From an uncultured Allofournierella sp. (lineage in GTDB: Bacteria; Bacillota; Clostridia; Oscillospirales; Ruminococcaceae): a stretch of 64,000 nt of DNA. This document shows, one piece after another, positions 34,558 to 42,515 of this stretch (its first letter is position 1; each line of letters starts with the position of its first letter). The notes below the pieces were generated by a model that saw nothing but the letters and a program-made list of their open reading frames with translations, searched no databases and was not told the DNA's origin. Where the stretch lies: the NCBI GenBank assembly GCA_944382705.1, contig CALWNE010000046.1, positions 1 through 64,000 on the forward strand, written 5' to 3'. Made by a program: the position numbers and the translations under genes.

Positions 34558-35247
34558 TTATTGCCGCTGCTCCAGCATTTGCTGGCGCAATCGGCTTACA
34601 GCGGCTTTTTCGATGCGGCTGATATAGCTGCGGCTGATGCCCAGCATCTGCGCTACCTCCTGCTGGGTAAGGGGAGGCTGGCCGGAAAGGCCGTACCGCA
34701 GCAGAATTACCTGCCGGTCCCGGCCGCTGAGCTGTTCCACCATCTGCCGCAGCAGGCGCTGTTCCTCCTGGCATTCGTAGGACTCATCCAGCACAAAGCT
34801 GTCCGGCACCACATCCAATACGGTAAGACCGCCGCCCTCGCTGCCGGTTTCGATGGGCTCCTGCATGGAAACCGTGACAGGTGCTTTTTTCTCCCGGCGG
34901 AAACTCATAAGAATCTCGTTTTCGATGCAGCGGGATGCGTAGGTGGAAAAACGAATCTGCTTGGTGCTGTCAAAGCTGTTTACCGCTTTGATAAGCCCAA
35001 TGGTGCCGATGCTGATTAAATCTTCTGCATCGCCGGGGATGGCACAGTATTTTTTGGCGATGTGTGCCACCAGGCGCAGATTGTGCTTGATAATCCTGTC
35101 TCGTGCGGTCATATCCCCCTGGCGCAGAGCGGCAAAGGCTTCCACCTCCTGCCGTGGCGTAAGTGGTTTGGGAAAGCTGCTGCTTTCCAGATGCAGGGCC
35201 AGATAGAGCACCTGACCCACCAAAAAGTTAAAAAAGATGCCGAACAA
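34558..35247 (-). CDS. sigK: RNA polymerase sporulation sigma factor SigK
   Basis: 229 residues, sigma-70 type. An N-terminal hydrophobic pro-like segment (about 1-20, 'FFNFLVGQVLYLALHLES') is followed by region 2 with 'HNLRLVAHIAKKYC' and 'DAEDLISIGTIGLIKAVNSF', and region 4 with 'QPPLTQQEVAQMLGISRSYI' then 'SRIEKAA'. These are hallmarks of mother-cell SigK/SigE rather than SigA. The gene is uninterrupted, with no skin element. TTG 35247 is chosen: AGGGGG lies 7 bases upstream and the resulting start matches SigK; ATG 35274 has no ribosome site. Implies sporulation genes elsewhere, or a relict. Confidence 0.9.
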   Translation of the reverse strand: MFGIFFNFLVGQVLYLALHLESSSFPKPLTPRQEVEAFAALRQGDMTARDRIIKHNLRLVAHIAKKYCAIPGDAEDLISIGTIGLIKAVNSFDSTKQIRFSTYASRCIENEILMSFRREKKAPVTVSMQEPIETGSEGGGLTVLDVVPDSFVLDESYECQEEQRLLRQMVEQLSGRDRQVILLRYGLSGQPPLTQQEVAQMLGISRSYISRIEKAAVSRLRQQMLEQRQ

Positions 35248-35294
35248 CTCAAAACCCCCTTTTGCTGTTTGCATAACAGATGCCTTTTTAATGG

Positions 35295-35327
35295 GTATGC
35301 GGTTTTTCGTAAATGTATGCGGTTTTT
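35295..35327 (-). repeat. Tandem 13-base direct repeat upstream of sigK
   Basis: GTATGCGGTTTTT occurs at 35295-35307 and 35315-35327, a 20-base period (about two helical turns). On the minus strand it reads AAAAACCGCATAC and lies 48-80 bases before the sigK start; the upstream copy continues as CATACATT, resembling a SigE/SigK-type -10. Candidate regulatory site. Confidence 0.5.
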
Positions 35328-35363
35328 GCCAGAACCAGCACCGCCGCAGCTACTTGCGGGATT

Positions 35364-35392
35364 TTGCAAAATACAGTATGATTAGTGATAAT
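35364..35392 (+). promoter_or_regulatory. Promoter for GT2 gene at 35518
   Basis: -35 TTGCAA (35364-35369), 17-base spacer, -10 GATAAT (35387-35392). Confidence 0.55.
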
Positions 35393-35517
35393 TAGTGGTA
35401 AATCAAATAAAACAAAAAGGGATTGCTGCTGCTTTGCATCCAAAGCGGCGGAGCGTTTAGCTGCTGGGGATTGTGGAAACAGTGGCTGCTTTTGGAATCT
35501 AAAAGGGAAGTGACAAA

Positions 35518-36486
35518 ATGAAAACTCCTGTATTATACATGGTGATTCCCTGCTACAACGAGCAGGAAGTGCTGCCAGTAACCAGCGGCATGTTTTTGGA
35601 AAAATTGAACTGCTTGATTGAGCGGGGGCGCATTGCGCCTGAAAGCAGGGTAGTTTTTGTGAACGATGGTTCCAAGGACGATACCTGGCAGATGATTCAG
35701 AATCTGGCCCAGAGCGATGAGCATTTTGAGGGCATCTGCCTTTCCCGCAACCGGGGGCACCAGAATGCGCTTTTGGGCGGCCTGATGACGGTGAAGGATC
35801 GCTGTGATATCACCATCAGCATCGATTGCGATGGACAGGACGACATCAACGCCATGGATGCCATGGTGGAAGCCTACTGGGAAGGCTGTGATGTGGTATA
35901 CGGAGTGCGTTCCAAGCGGGATACGGACACCTTTTTTAAGCGGTTTACCGCAGAAGGTTTTTACAAGCTGATGAACTGGATGGGGGCACAGGTGGTGTTC
36001 AACCATGCAGATTATCGCCTGCTCAGCAGCCGTGCTCTCCATGAATTGGCCTGCTTTGAGGAAGTAAATATCTTTTTGCGGGGCATGGTGCCGCTGGTGG
36101 GCTTTAAAAGCACCAGCGTATACTACGAACGGGCCGAGCGCATGGCGGGCGAAAGCCATTATCCCCTTAAAAAGATGCTGGCCCTTGCCTTTGACGGAAT
36201 CACCAGCCTGTCGGTGAAGCCAATCCGGATTATTACAGGATTTGGGGCATTCATCTCTCTGGTCAGCTTTTTGGGCGTGATCTGGGCGGTGATTCAGGGG
36301 TTGCTGGGTCATGCGGTAGCAGGATGGGCTTCCACCACCAGCATTGTGTGCTTTATGGGGGGCATTCAGCTGCTGTGCCTGGGTGTGATTGGTGAGTATA
36401 TTGGCAAAATTTATATGGAAACCAAGCATCGGCCCCGCTTTGTAATTCAGGAATGCACCTGGCAGGATAAACATGAGCCTTGTTAA
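35518..36486 (+). CDS. Membrane-anchored GT2 glycosyltransferase (DPM1/GtrB-like)
   Basis: 322 residues. The cytoplasmic catalytic domain has 'YMVIPCYNEQEVLPV' at the start, 'VVFVNDGSKDDTW' near 42, and 'ISIDCDGQDDINAMDAMVEA' near 100 carrying the metal-binding Asp. Two C-terminal membrane helices (about 238-262 and 272-296) and 'GEYIGKIYMETKHRP' are typical of enzymes that load a sugar onto undecaprenyl phosphate. Such a lipid-linked sugar would serve glycosylation on the outer face. GGGAAGTG precedes the ATG. Ends in a strong terminator. Confidence 0.88.
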   Translation: MKTPVLYMVIPCYNEQEVLPVTSGMFLEKLNCLIERGRIAPESRVVFVNDGSKDDTWQMIQNLAQSDEHFEGICLSRNRGHQNALLGGLMTVKDRCDITISIDCDGQDDINAMDAMVEAYWEGCDVVYGVRSKRDTDTFFKRFTAEGFYKLMNWMGAQVVFNHADYRLLSSRALHELACFEEVNIFLRGMVPLVGFKSTSVYYERAERMAGESHYPLKKMLALAFDGITSLSVKPIRIITGFGAFISLVSFLGVIWAVIQGLLGHAVAGWASTTSIVCFMGGIQLLCLGVIGEYIGKIYMETKHRPRFVIQECTWQDKHEPC

Positions 36487-36524
36487 CACAAAAGAACCCG
36501 GCGGTCTGCCGGGTTCTTTTGTGT
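36487..36524 (+). terminator. Intrinsic terminator
   Basis: 16-17 bp stem CACAAAAGAACCCGGC with its complement, 5-base loop (GGTCT); TTTTGTGT closes it. Confidence 0.8.
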
Positions 36525-36854
36525 GTGAAACAGCCCGGGACCAGCTTAAAGAGCAAGAAAAGCTGTTCGCAGGGGGAAAGGACACCCTTGCCAGCTCCAA
36601 AAAGCAGGGAGCTTGGGGCAAAAGGTAAGCAAATTCTGTGATTTTGTTGCGGAATTTGGAGAAATAGAGTATGATAAGATATGATTATAATCCGTTAGTG
36701 CGACCATTTTTATCCCTCTTTCAAGGGAATCCGGTTTAAATCCACAAGTGGAGCCAAATGGCCCATGGGAGGGTGAGGCATCCGGAAGACAATGAGCGTA
36801 TATAAAACAATTTGAAAGTACAATAAAACAAAACCGAAACAAAGGAGTAAAGCA
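36525..36854 (+). other. Leader of the galactofuranose/surface polymer operon
   Basis: 330 bases. A promoter TTGCGG-17-TATGAT (36647-36675) is followed by a leader of about 170 bases with a chain of small hairpins (TCCCT/AGGGA at about 36714-36729, CCAC/GTGG, GCCA/TGGC) and an A-rich end before AAAGGAG. Partial likeness to cobalamin-riboswitch core bases was judged insufficient. No gene. Confidence 0.5.
36647..36675 (+). promoter_or_regulatory. Candidate promoter of the glf operon
   Basis: -35 TTGCGG (36647-36652), 17-base spacer, -10 TATGAT (36670-36675); a second -10-like TATAAT is at 36686-36691. Confidence 0.5.
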
Positions 36855-37961
36855 ATGAAAAAACAGTATGATTATCTGATTGTTGGCGCTGGCTTGTACG
36901 GTGCCGTATTCGCACAGGAACTGACCAAGGCAGGCAAAAGCTGCCTTGTAATTGATAAGCGGGACCATATTGCAGGCAACATCCGCACCTATGAGCTGGA
37001 GGGCATTCAGGTGCACCAGTACGGCGCACACATCTTTCATACCAACAACAAGGAGGTGTGGGACTACCTGAGCCAGTTTGCCACCTTCAACCGGTATACC
37101 AACAGCCCTGTGGCCAACTACAAGGGCGAGCTGTACAACCTGCCCTTCAACATGAACACCTTCAATAAGATGTGGGGCGTTATCACCCCTGCACAGGCAG
37201 AGGCTGAAATTGAGAAGCAGCGCAAGGCTACCTACACCGAAAACCCCAAAAATCTGGAGGAGCAGGCCATCAACCTGGTGGGTGTGGATATCTACGAAAA
37301 GCTGATTAAGGGCTACACCGAAAAGCAGTGGGGTCGTCCCTGCACCGAGCTGCCTGCTTTTATTATCAAGCGGCTGCCGGTTCGGTTTACCTACGATAAC
37401 AACTACTTCAATGCATTGTATCAGGGTATTCCTGTGGGCGGTTACACTGCCATGGTGGAAAAAATGCTGGAAGGCGTGGAAGTGCGCCTGGGCCAGGATT
37501 ACCTGGCAGACAAAGAAGCTTGGGATGCTTTGGCAGAAAAGGTGGTTTACACCGGCCCCATCGATGCTTATTTTGCCTATAAGCTGGGTGTGCTGGAGTA
37601 TCGCAGTGTGCGGTTTGAGACCGAAGTGCTGAACGAAAGCAACTACCAGGGCAATGCAGTGGTAAACTACACCGATGCCGAAACTCCCTATACCCGCATC
37701 ATTGAGTACAAGCACTTTGAGTTTGGCACCCAGGAAAAAACCGTCGTCAGCCGGGAGTACAGCGCCGAGTGGAAGCTGGGCGATGAGCCTTACTACCCTG
37801 TGAATGACGAAAAGAACAGTGCCCTGTATGCCCAATATAAGGCGCTGGCTGATGCACAGCCCAATGTAATTTTTGGCGGCCGCCTGGGCGAGTACCAGTA
37901 CTATGATATGGATAAGGTCGTGGAAGTGGCACTGGCCAAGGTGCGTGCTCAGCTGGCCTGA
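36855..37961 (+). CDS. glf: UDP-galactopyranose mutase
   Basis: 368-residue FAD enzyme interconverting UDP-galactopyranose and UDP-galactofuranose. N-terminal FAD motif 'VGAGLYGAVFAQEL', then 'KRDHIAGNIRTYE' and 'YGAHIFHTNNKEVWDYLSQF' near 55, 'EQAINLVGVDIYEKLIKGYT' followed by 'EKQWG' near 145, and 'RLPVRFTYDNNYF' near 175, all diagnostic. The C-terminal 'PNVIFGGRLGEYQYYDMDKV' closes the FAD site. AAGGAGT precedes the ATG. First gene of the operon; it predicts a galactofuranose-containing surface polymer. Confidence 0.97.
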   Translation: MKKQYDYLIVGAGLYGAVFAQELTKAGKSCLVIDKRDHIAGNIRTYELEGIQVHQYGAHIFHTNNKEVWDYLSQFATFNRYTNSPVANYKGELYNLPFNMNTFNKMWGVITPAQAEAEIEKQRKATYTENPKNLEEQAINLVGVDIYEKLIKGYTEKQWGRPCTELPAFIIKRLPVRFTYDNNYFNALYQGIPVGGYTAMVEKMLEGVEVRLGQDYLADKEAWDALAEKVVYTGPIDAYFAYKLGVLEYRSVRFETEVLNESNYQGNAVVNYTDAETPYTRIIEYKHFEFGTQEKTVVSREYSAEWKLGDEPYYPVNDEKNSALYAQYKALADAQPNVIFGGRLGEYQYYDMDKVVEVALAKVRAQLA

Positions 37962-37976
37962 GAAAAGGAACATTTT

Positions 37977-38915
37977 ATGGAACGAATAGCAGCTGTGGTG
38001 GTTACCTATAACCGAAAAGAATTGCTTTTGCAGTGTATTAACCAGCTGTTGGCCCAGCAGCAGGTGCAGTGTGATGTGCTGGTGGTGGATAATGCCAGCA
38101 CCGATGATACCCGGCAGGCTGTGGAGCAGCTGGAGCATCCCCGGCTTTTTTATAGAAATACCGGAAAAAACCTGGGCGGAGCCGGCGGATTCAACGCAGG
38201 AATGCGGTGGGCTGTGGAAGCGGGCTACGACTATGTTTGGATTATGGATGACGATACCCTGCCCCAAGCAGATGCCTTGGCACAGCTTTGGAGTGCCCAC
38301 CAACGGCTGCAAGGCAACTATGGCTTTTTGTCCAGCGTTGTTTTGTGGAAGGATGGTAAGGAATGCCGCATGAACCGGCAAAAAATCAAAAAATCCTACT
38401 ACGACCATCTGGAACTGTTGCAGCACAGCCTGATTGAAATTGAACAGGCTACCTTTGTTTCGCTGTTCTTTCCTGCCGCAGTTGTGCAGCGAGTGGGCTT
38501 GCCCATTGCGGAGTATTTTATATGGGGCGATGATATTGAGTATACCCGGCGCATCAGCGTGCGCCAGGGAATGCCCTGCTATCTGGTGGGCAGCAGCATT
38601 GTTACCCACCTTATGCAGAACAACACAGGCTCCAATATAGCAACGGATGTGCCGGAGCGGATTGACCGCTACCGGTTTGCATTCCGCAACGAGAACTACA
38701 CCTATCGGCAGGAGGGTTTGGCCGGTGTGTGCTATTATCTGGCAAAATGCGGCTTGAATCTGGTGCGCATTGCAACCCAGGCAAAGAACCACCGCTGCAA
38801 ACGCATGGGGGTTGTTCTTTCCAGCATGGTGAAAGGAACCTTTTTTAATCCTGCCATTGAATATCCTGCAAATGTTGCACACGCTGCACACCAAAACTAT
38901 GCAACGCAGTGTTAA
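37977..38915 (+). CDS. GlfT-like galactofuranosyltransferase (GT2)
   Basis: 312 residues. 'IAAVVVTYNRKELLLQCI' and 'VLVVDNASTDDTRQAV' form the donor-binding region, 'NLGGAGGFNAGMRWAVEAGY' is typical of the rhamnosyl/galactofuranosyl branch, and 'VWIMDDDTLP' near 87 carries the DDD motif. 'FIWGDDIEYTRRI' near 180 resembles the acceptor-side motif of GlfT enzymes. It lies 15 bases behind glf, so the donor is probably UDP-galactofuranose. Cytoplasmic, no membrane helices. Confidence 0.8.
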   Translation: MERIAAVVVTYNRKELLLQCINQLLAQQQVQCDVLVVDNASTDDTRQAVEQLEHPRLFYRNTGKNLGGAGGFNAGMRWAVEAGYDYVWIMDDDTLPQADALAQLWSAHQRLQGNYGFLSSVVLWKDGKECRMNRQKIKKSYYDHLELLQHSLIEIEQATFVSLFFPAAVVQRVGLPIAEYFIWGDDIEYTRRISVRQGMPCYLVGSSIVTHLMQNNTGSNIATDVPERIDRYRFAFRNENYTYRQEGLAGVCYYLAKCGLNLVRIATQAKNHRCKRMGVVLSSMVKGTFFNPAIEYPANVAHAAHQNYATQC

Positions 38916-38952
38916 TATTTGAAATTGATTCATCAACGAGGAGAACCAAACG

Positions 38953-41217
38953 ATGCACTTCAATAAAAGAAAATACTTGGCGGCAATCTTGAGTATGGCT
39001 TTTGCTATGTCGCTGCTGCTTAATAGTTTTTCTGTTCAAACTTTTGCGCTGGACAGTTTGGCTGAACATGAGGGTTCTGCTCAGGAGCAGGAGGGTGAAA
39101 TGTCTGTTCCCGCACAGGATGAAGCCTCGCAGCCCCAGGCAGCAGCAGAGGATTTGACAGAGCAAGATGAAGCTCAGTTGCAGTTGAAAATGCAGATTGC
39201 CGACCTGCTGGAACAAAGTGCGCAGGTGGGCCAGATGACCGAGCAGGAATTGGAAACTATACAGGAGCAGATTCAGGCAGTAACGGTACAGCCGCTGGCC
39301 CAGCAAGAGGAGGCGGAGCCGGATTTGGAGCTGGAAACCATGCTGGAACAGCTTGCAAATGCACAGGCAGCTGTGGAAGATATGAGCATGGCTTACCAGG
39401 CCCAGCGAGAGGGCTGGCTGGACCAGCTGCCCCAAACCGGCAAAGAGAACAGCTGGCGCTACCAGAATGGTGAGCGTTTGGAGCAGAATGCTCCGGCTGA
39501 GATTATGACTCTGAGCCTGACAGAAGGCGTGAATGTTTTTAATTCCAATGGATATTGGGGAATTGATGTAAGCCATCACCAGGGCGAAGTGAACTGGGAG
39601 GCTGTAAAAGCAGCCGGAATTGACTTTGCAGTTATTCGCTGCGGTTATGGCGACGACCTTGTCAGCCAGGATGACCGGCAGTGGCATCGGAATGTATCGG
39701 AATGTGAACGGCTGGGCATTCCCTACGGTGTTTACCTGTACTCCTATGCAACGGATACCAACATGGCTGCATCCGAAGCAGCCCACACCCTGCGCTTGCT
39801 GGAGGGTCACAACCCCGATTTGCCGGTATTCTATGACATGGAAGAAAACCGGCAGCTGGTGCTGGGGGTTGCTGGCCTGGCTGAACTGGCCCGTACATAC
39901 TGCGATACATTGGTAGCAGCCGGCTACGATGTGGGCGTATATGCCAGCTTGAACTGGTGGCAGTACTACCTCACAGACCCTGTGTTTGAAAACTGGTATC
40001 GCTGGATTGCAGAGTGGCGGTCCTCATGCACCTACACCGGCCGGTACGAGATGTGGCAATATACCGATTGCGGAACCATCAGCGGAATCAACGGCGTGGT
40101 GGACATGAACTATTGGTACGAGCCCATTGGAGTGAAGGAAGATGGACTGTACAAGGACCAGATTACAGGGGAATGGCACTACTACAAGGACGGCAAAATC
40201 GCTCGCGATTACACCGGTTTGGTAAAGTACCAGTCGGGCAGCTATTACTATGTGGATAAGGGTGTTATCGATTGGGGCTACACCGGCATTGCCCAGTATA
40301 ACCAGGGCGGTTATTACTATGTAAAAAGCGGTAAGCTGGACTGGGGTTATAGCGGTATGGCTTCTGGCTGCGGCATGACCGGTTACATCGCAAAAGGCCG
40401 GTTGGACACCAGCAAAAACGGCTTAATCAAGGTAGGCAGCACCTGGTATAATTTTGAAAAGGGCGCTGTGCTTCAGAATTACACCGGCCTTGTAAAATAC
40501 AAGTCCGGCAGTTATTACTATGTAAACAAGGGCATCATCGATTGGGGCCACACCGGCATTGCCCAGTACAATCAGGGTGGCTACTACTATGTAAAAAGCG
40601 GCAAGCTGGATTGGAGTTACAGCGGCATGGCCACTGGCTGCGGCATGACCGCCTACATTGCAAAAGGCCGGTTGGATACCAGCAAAAACGGCCTGGTTAA
40701 AGTAAGCGGTGTTTGGTATAACTTTGAAAAGGGTGTGGCAAACACCAGCCACACGGGCCTTGCCCCCTACCAGTCCGGCAGTTATTACTATGTGAATAAG
40801 GGGCAGCTGAACTACAGCTATACCGGCATGGCAACAGGCTATGGCTTAACAGGCTATGTGGTCAACGGCCGGTTGGATACCTCCAAAAATGGACTTTTGA
40901 AGGTGGGCAATGACTGGTACAACTTTAAGAAAGGCCTTGTGGATACCCAGTACACCGGCCTTGTGCGGTACCAGTCCGGCAGCTACTACTATGTAAACGA
41001 AGGCGTTTTGGACCGCAGCTATACCGGAATTACCCGCTATCAGCAGGGCGGTTACTACTATGTGAAAAACGGCAAACTGGACCGGAGCTATACCGGCCTG
41101 GCAACTGGCCAGGGAAAAACCGGTTACATCGTGAAAGGCTGCTTGGACAGCAGCAAAAACGGTGCGCACCAGATTAACAATACCTGGTACACCTTCCAGA
41201 ATGGATGGGTTGTTTGA
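38953..41217 (+). CDS. Secreted GH25 lysozyme with C-terminal repeat domain
   Basis: 754 residues. Signal peptide (about 1-32, ending 'VQTFA'), an acidic Glu/Gln-rich region (about 38-190), a GH25 muramidase domain (about 200-390) with catalytic acids in 'GIDVSHHQGEVNW' (Asp207) and 'VFYDMEEN' (Asp295, Glu297), then repeats to the C terminus built from Tyr/Gly modules like 'YTGLVKYQSGSYYYV'. These resemble wall- or polymer-binding repeats. The gene lies inside the polysaccharide operon, 37 bases after a GT gene and 80 before ugd, and would be co-expressed with the polymer. Cuts peptidoglycan between MurNAc and GlcNAc. Confidence 0.9.
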   Translation: MHFNKRKYLAAILSMAFAMSLLLNSFSVQTFALDSLAEHEGSAQEQEGEMSVPAQDEASQPQAAAEDLTEQDEAQLQLKMQIADLLEQSAQVGQMTEQELETIQEQIQAVTVQPLAQQEEAEPDLELETMLEQLANAQAAVEDMSMAYQAQREGWLDQLPQTGKENSWRYQNGERLEQNAPAEIMTLSLTEGVNVFNSNGYWGIDVSHHQGEVNWEAVKAAGIDFAVIRCGYGDDLVSQDDRQWHRNVSECERLGIPYGVYLYSYATDTNMAASEAAHTLRLLEGHNPDLPVFYDMEENRQLVLGVAGLAELARTYCDTLVAAGYDVGVYASLNWWQYYLTDPVFENWYRWIAEWRSSCTYTGRYEMWQYTDCGTISGINGVVDMNYWYEPIGVKEDGLYKDQITGEWHYYKDGKIARDYTGLVKYQSGSYYYVDKGVIDWGYTGIAQYNQGGYYYVKSGKLDWGYSGMASGCGMTGYIAKGRLDTSKNGLIKVGSTWYNFEKGAVLQNYTGLVKYKSGSYYYVNKGIIDWGHTGIAQYNQGGYYYVKSGKLDWSYSGMATGCGMTAYIAKGRLDTSKNGLVKVSGVWYNFEKGVANTSHTGLAPYQSGSYYYVNKGQLNYSYTGMATGYGLTGYVVNGRLDTSKNGLLKVGNDWYNFKKGLVDTQYTGLVRYQSGSYYYVNEGVLDRSYTGITRYQQGGYYYVKNGKLDRSYTGLATGQGKTGYIVKGCLDSSKNGAHQINNTWYTFQNGWVV
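40210..41214 (+). repeat. Long tandem coding repeats in the GH25 protein
   Basis: Super-repeats start at 40210, 40480, 40750 and 40951. The first two are exactly 270 bases (90 codons), made of two 23-residue Tyr/Gly modules and a longer module with 'GRLDTSKNGL'. The third is 201 bases and lacks one 69-base module in frame; the fourth is about 264. Suggests growth and loss by recombination. Confidence 0.9.
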
Positions 41218-41297
41218 GTTAATCCGGTAAAAAAGAAGCTACTTACCAGTAACATGAACAGTAATACGAACATTGCACACGCAAGGGGAGTTAAAAC

Positions 41298-42482
41298 ATG
41301 AAGATTGCAGTCGCAGGCACCGGCTATGTGGGCCTTTCCAATGCTATTTTGCTGGCACAAAACAACACTGTATTTGCGGTGGATGTTGTGCAGGAAAAAG
41401 TGGACATGATCAATCGTAAGCAGAGCCCGATTGTGGATAAGGAAATTGAGGAATACCTTAGCACGAAATCCCTTGATCTGCACGCTACCACCGATGCACA
41501 GCTGGCTTACAGCGATGCAGAATTTGTGATTGTATCCACCCCCACGAACTATGACCCGGTAAAGAATTATTTCGATACCAGCAGCGTGGAGGCGGTTATT
41601 GGCCTGGTAATGAAGTACAATCCCCAGGCCACCATTGTGATTAAGAGCACTGTGCCTGTGGGCTATACCGAAAAGATTCGCAAAGAATTCCAAAACGACA
41701 ACATCCTTTTTAGCCCTGAGTTTTTGCGGGAGGGCAAAGCCCTGCTGGACAACCTCTATCCCAGCCGCATTGTGGTAGGCACCCCCAAAGAGGATGCCCG
41801 GATGCAGCAGAAGGCAAAACAGATTGCCGGACTGTTGGCACAGGGAGCCCTCAAAACCGATATCCCTCAGCTGTTTCCTGGCTTGACAGAAGCAGAGGCC
41901 ATTAAGCTGTTTGCCAATACCTACCTGGCTTTGCGTGTGGCCTATTTCAACGAGCTGGATACCTATGCGGAAATTTCCGGCCTGTCCACCAAAGAAATTA
42001 TCGAGGGTATGGGCTTTGACCCCCGCATTGGCGACCACTACAACAACCCCAGCTTTGGTTATGGTGGATACTGCCTGCCCAAAGATACCAAGCAGCTGCT
42101 GGCAAACTACGAGGGTATCCCCGAAAATCTCATTCATGCCATTGTTGTGGCCAACGATACCCGCAAGGAGTTTATTGCACAGCAAATTCTCAAGCGGTCC
42201 CCCCGTCATGTGGGCGTGTATCGGCTGACCATGAAAGCAAACAGCGATAATTTCCGCCAGTCCTCCATTCAGGATGTAATCCATAAATTGCAGGCAGCTG
42301 GCGTGGAAATTGTGGTATATGAACCCACCCTGCACACCCAGGAATTTGAGGGGCACCGGGTAGTCAATGACTTGGAAACCTTCAAGCAGCTTTCCGATGT
42401 TATTGTGGCAAACCGGTACAGCCCAGAGCTGGAGGATGTGCTGGATAAGGTATATACCAGAGATCTTTACTTTAGAGATTGA
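41298..42482 (+). CDS. ugd: UDP-glucose 6-dehydrogenase (nucleotide-sugar dehydrogenase)
   Basis: 394 residues. NAD site 'MKIAVAGTGYVGLSNAILLA' at the start, 'FVIVSTPTNYD' near 76, 'IVIKSTVPVGYT' near 114, 'FSPEFLREGKAL' near 138, and the catalytic cysteine in 'FGYGGYCLPKDTKQL' near 258. It oxidises UDP-glucose (or a UDP-hexose) twice to the uronic acid, so the polymer probably contains an acidic sugar. Short Ugd type of Gram-positive capsule loci. 80 bases after the GH25 gene, with AGGGGAG before ATG 41298. Confidence 0.93.
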   Translation: MKIAVAGTGYVGLSNAILLAQNNTVFAVDVVQEKVDMINRKQSPIVDKEIEEYLSTKSLDLHATTDAQLAYSDAEFVIVSTPTNYDPVKNYFDTSSVEAVIGLVMKYNPQATIVIKSTVPVGYTEKIRKEFQNDNILFSPEFLREGKALLDNLYPSRIVVGTPKEDARMQQKAKQIAGLLAQGALKTDIPQLFPGLTEAEAIKLFANTYLALRVAYFNELDTYAEISGLSTKEIIEGMGFDPRIGDHYNNPSFGYGGYCLPKDTKQLLANYEGIPENLIHAIVVANDTRKEFIAQQILKRSPRHVGVYRLTMKANSDNFRQSSIQDVIHKLQAAGVEIVVYEPTLHTQEFEGHRVVNDLETFKQLSDVIVANRYSPELEDVLDKVYTRDLYFRD

Positions 42483-42515
42483 TTGAAAGACAAACAAACA
42501 CAGAGGAGCTTAAAA

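Noticed and set aside
36700..36810. Possible cobalamin riboswitch before glf
   Set aside because: AAGGGAATCCGGT and GGAAGAC resemble core bases, but the B12 box, the CCACTG segment and the expected helices are missing, and glf is not a B12 gene.
36546..38963. Very long open frame on the minus strand across glf and its neighbour
   Set aside because: It is the antisense of two clear genes (glf and a GT2) and of a leader; composition is His/Cys/Phe-rich with no family signature.
40210..41214. CRISPR-like repeat array
   Set aside because: Repeats are coding, 201-270 bases long and in frame with the GH25 protein; no short repeat with unique spacers.
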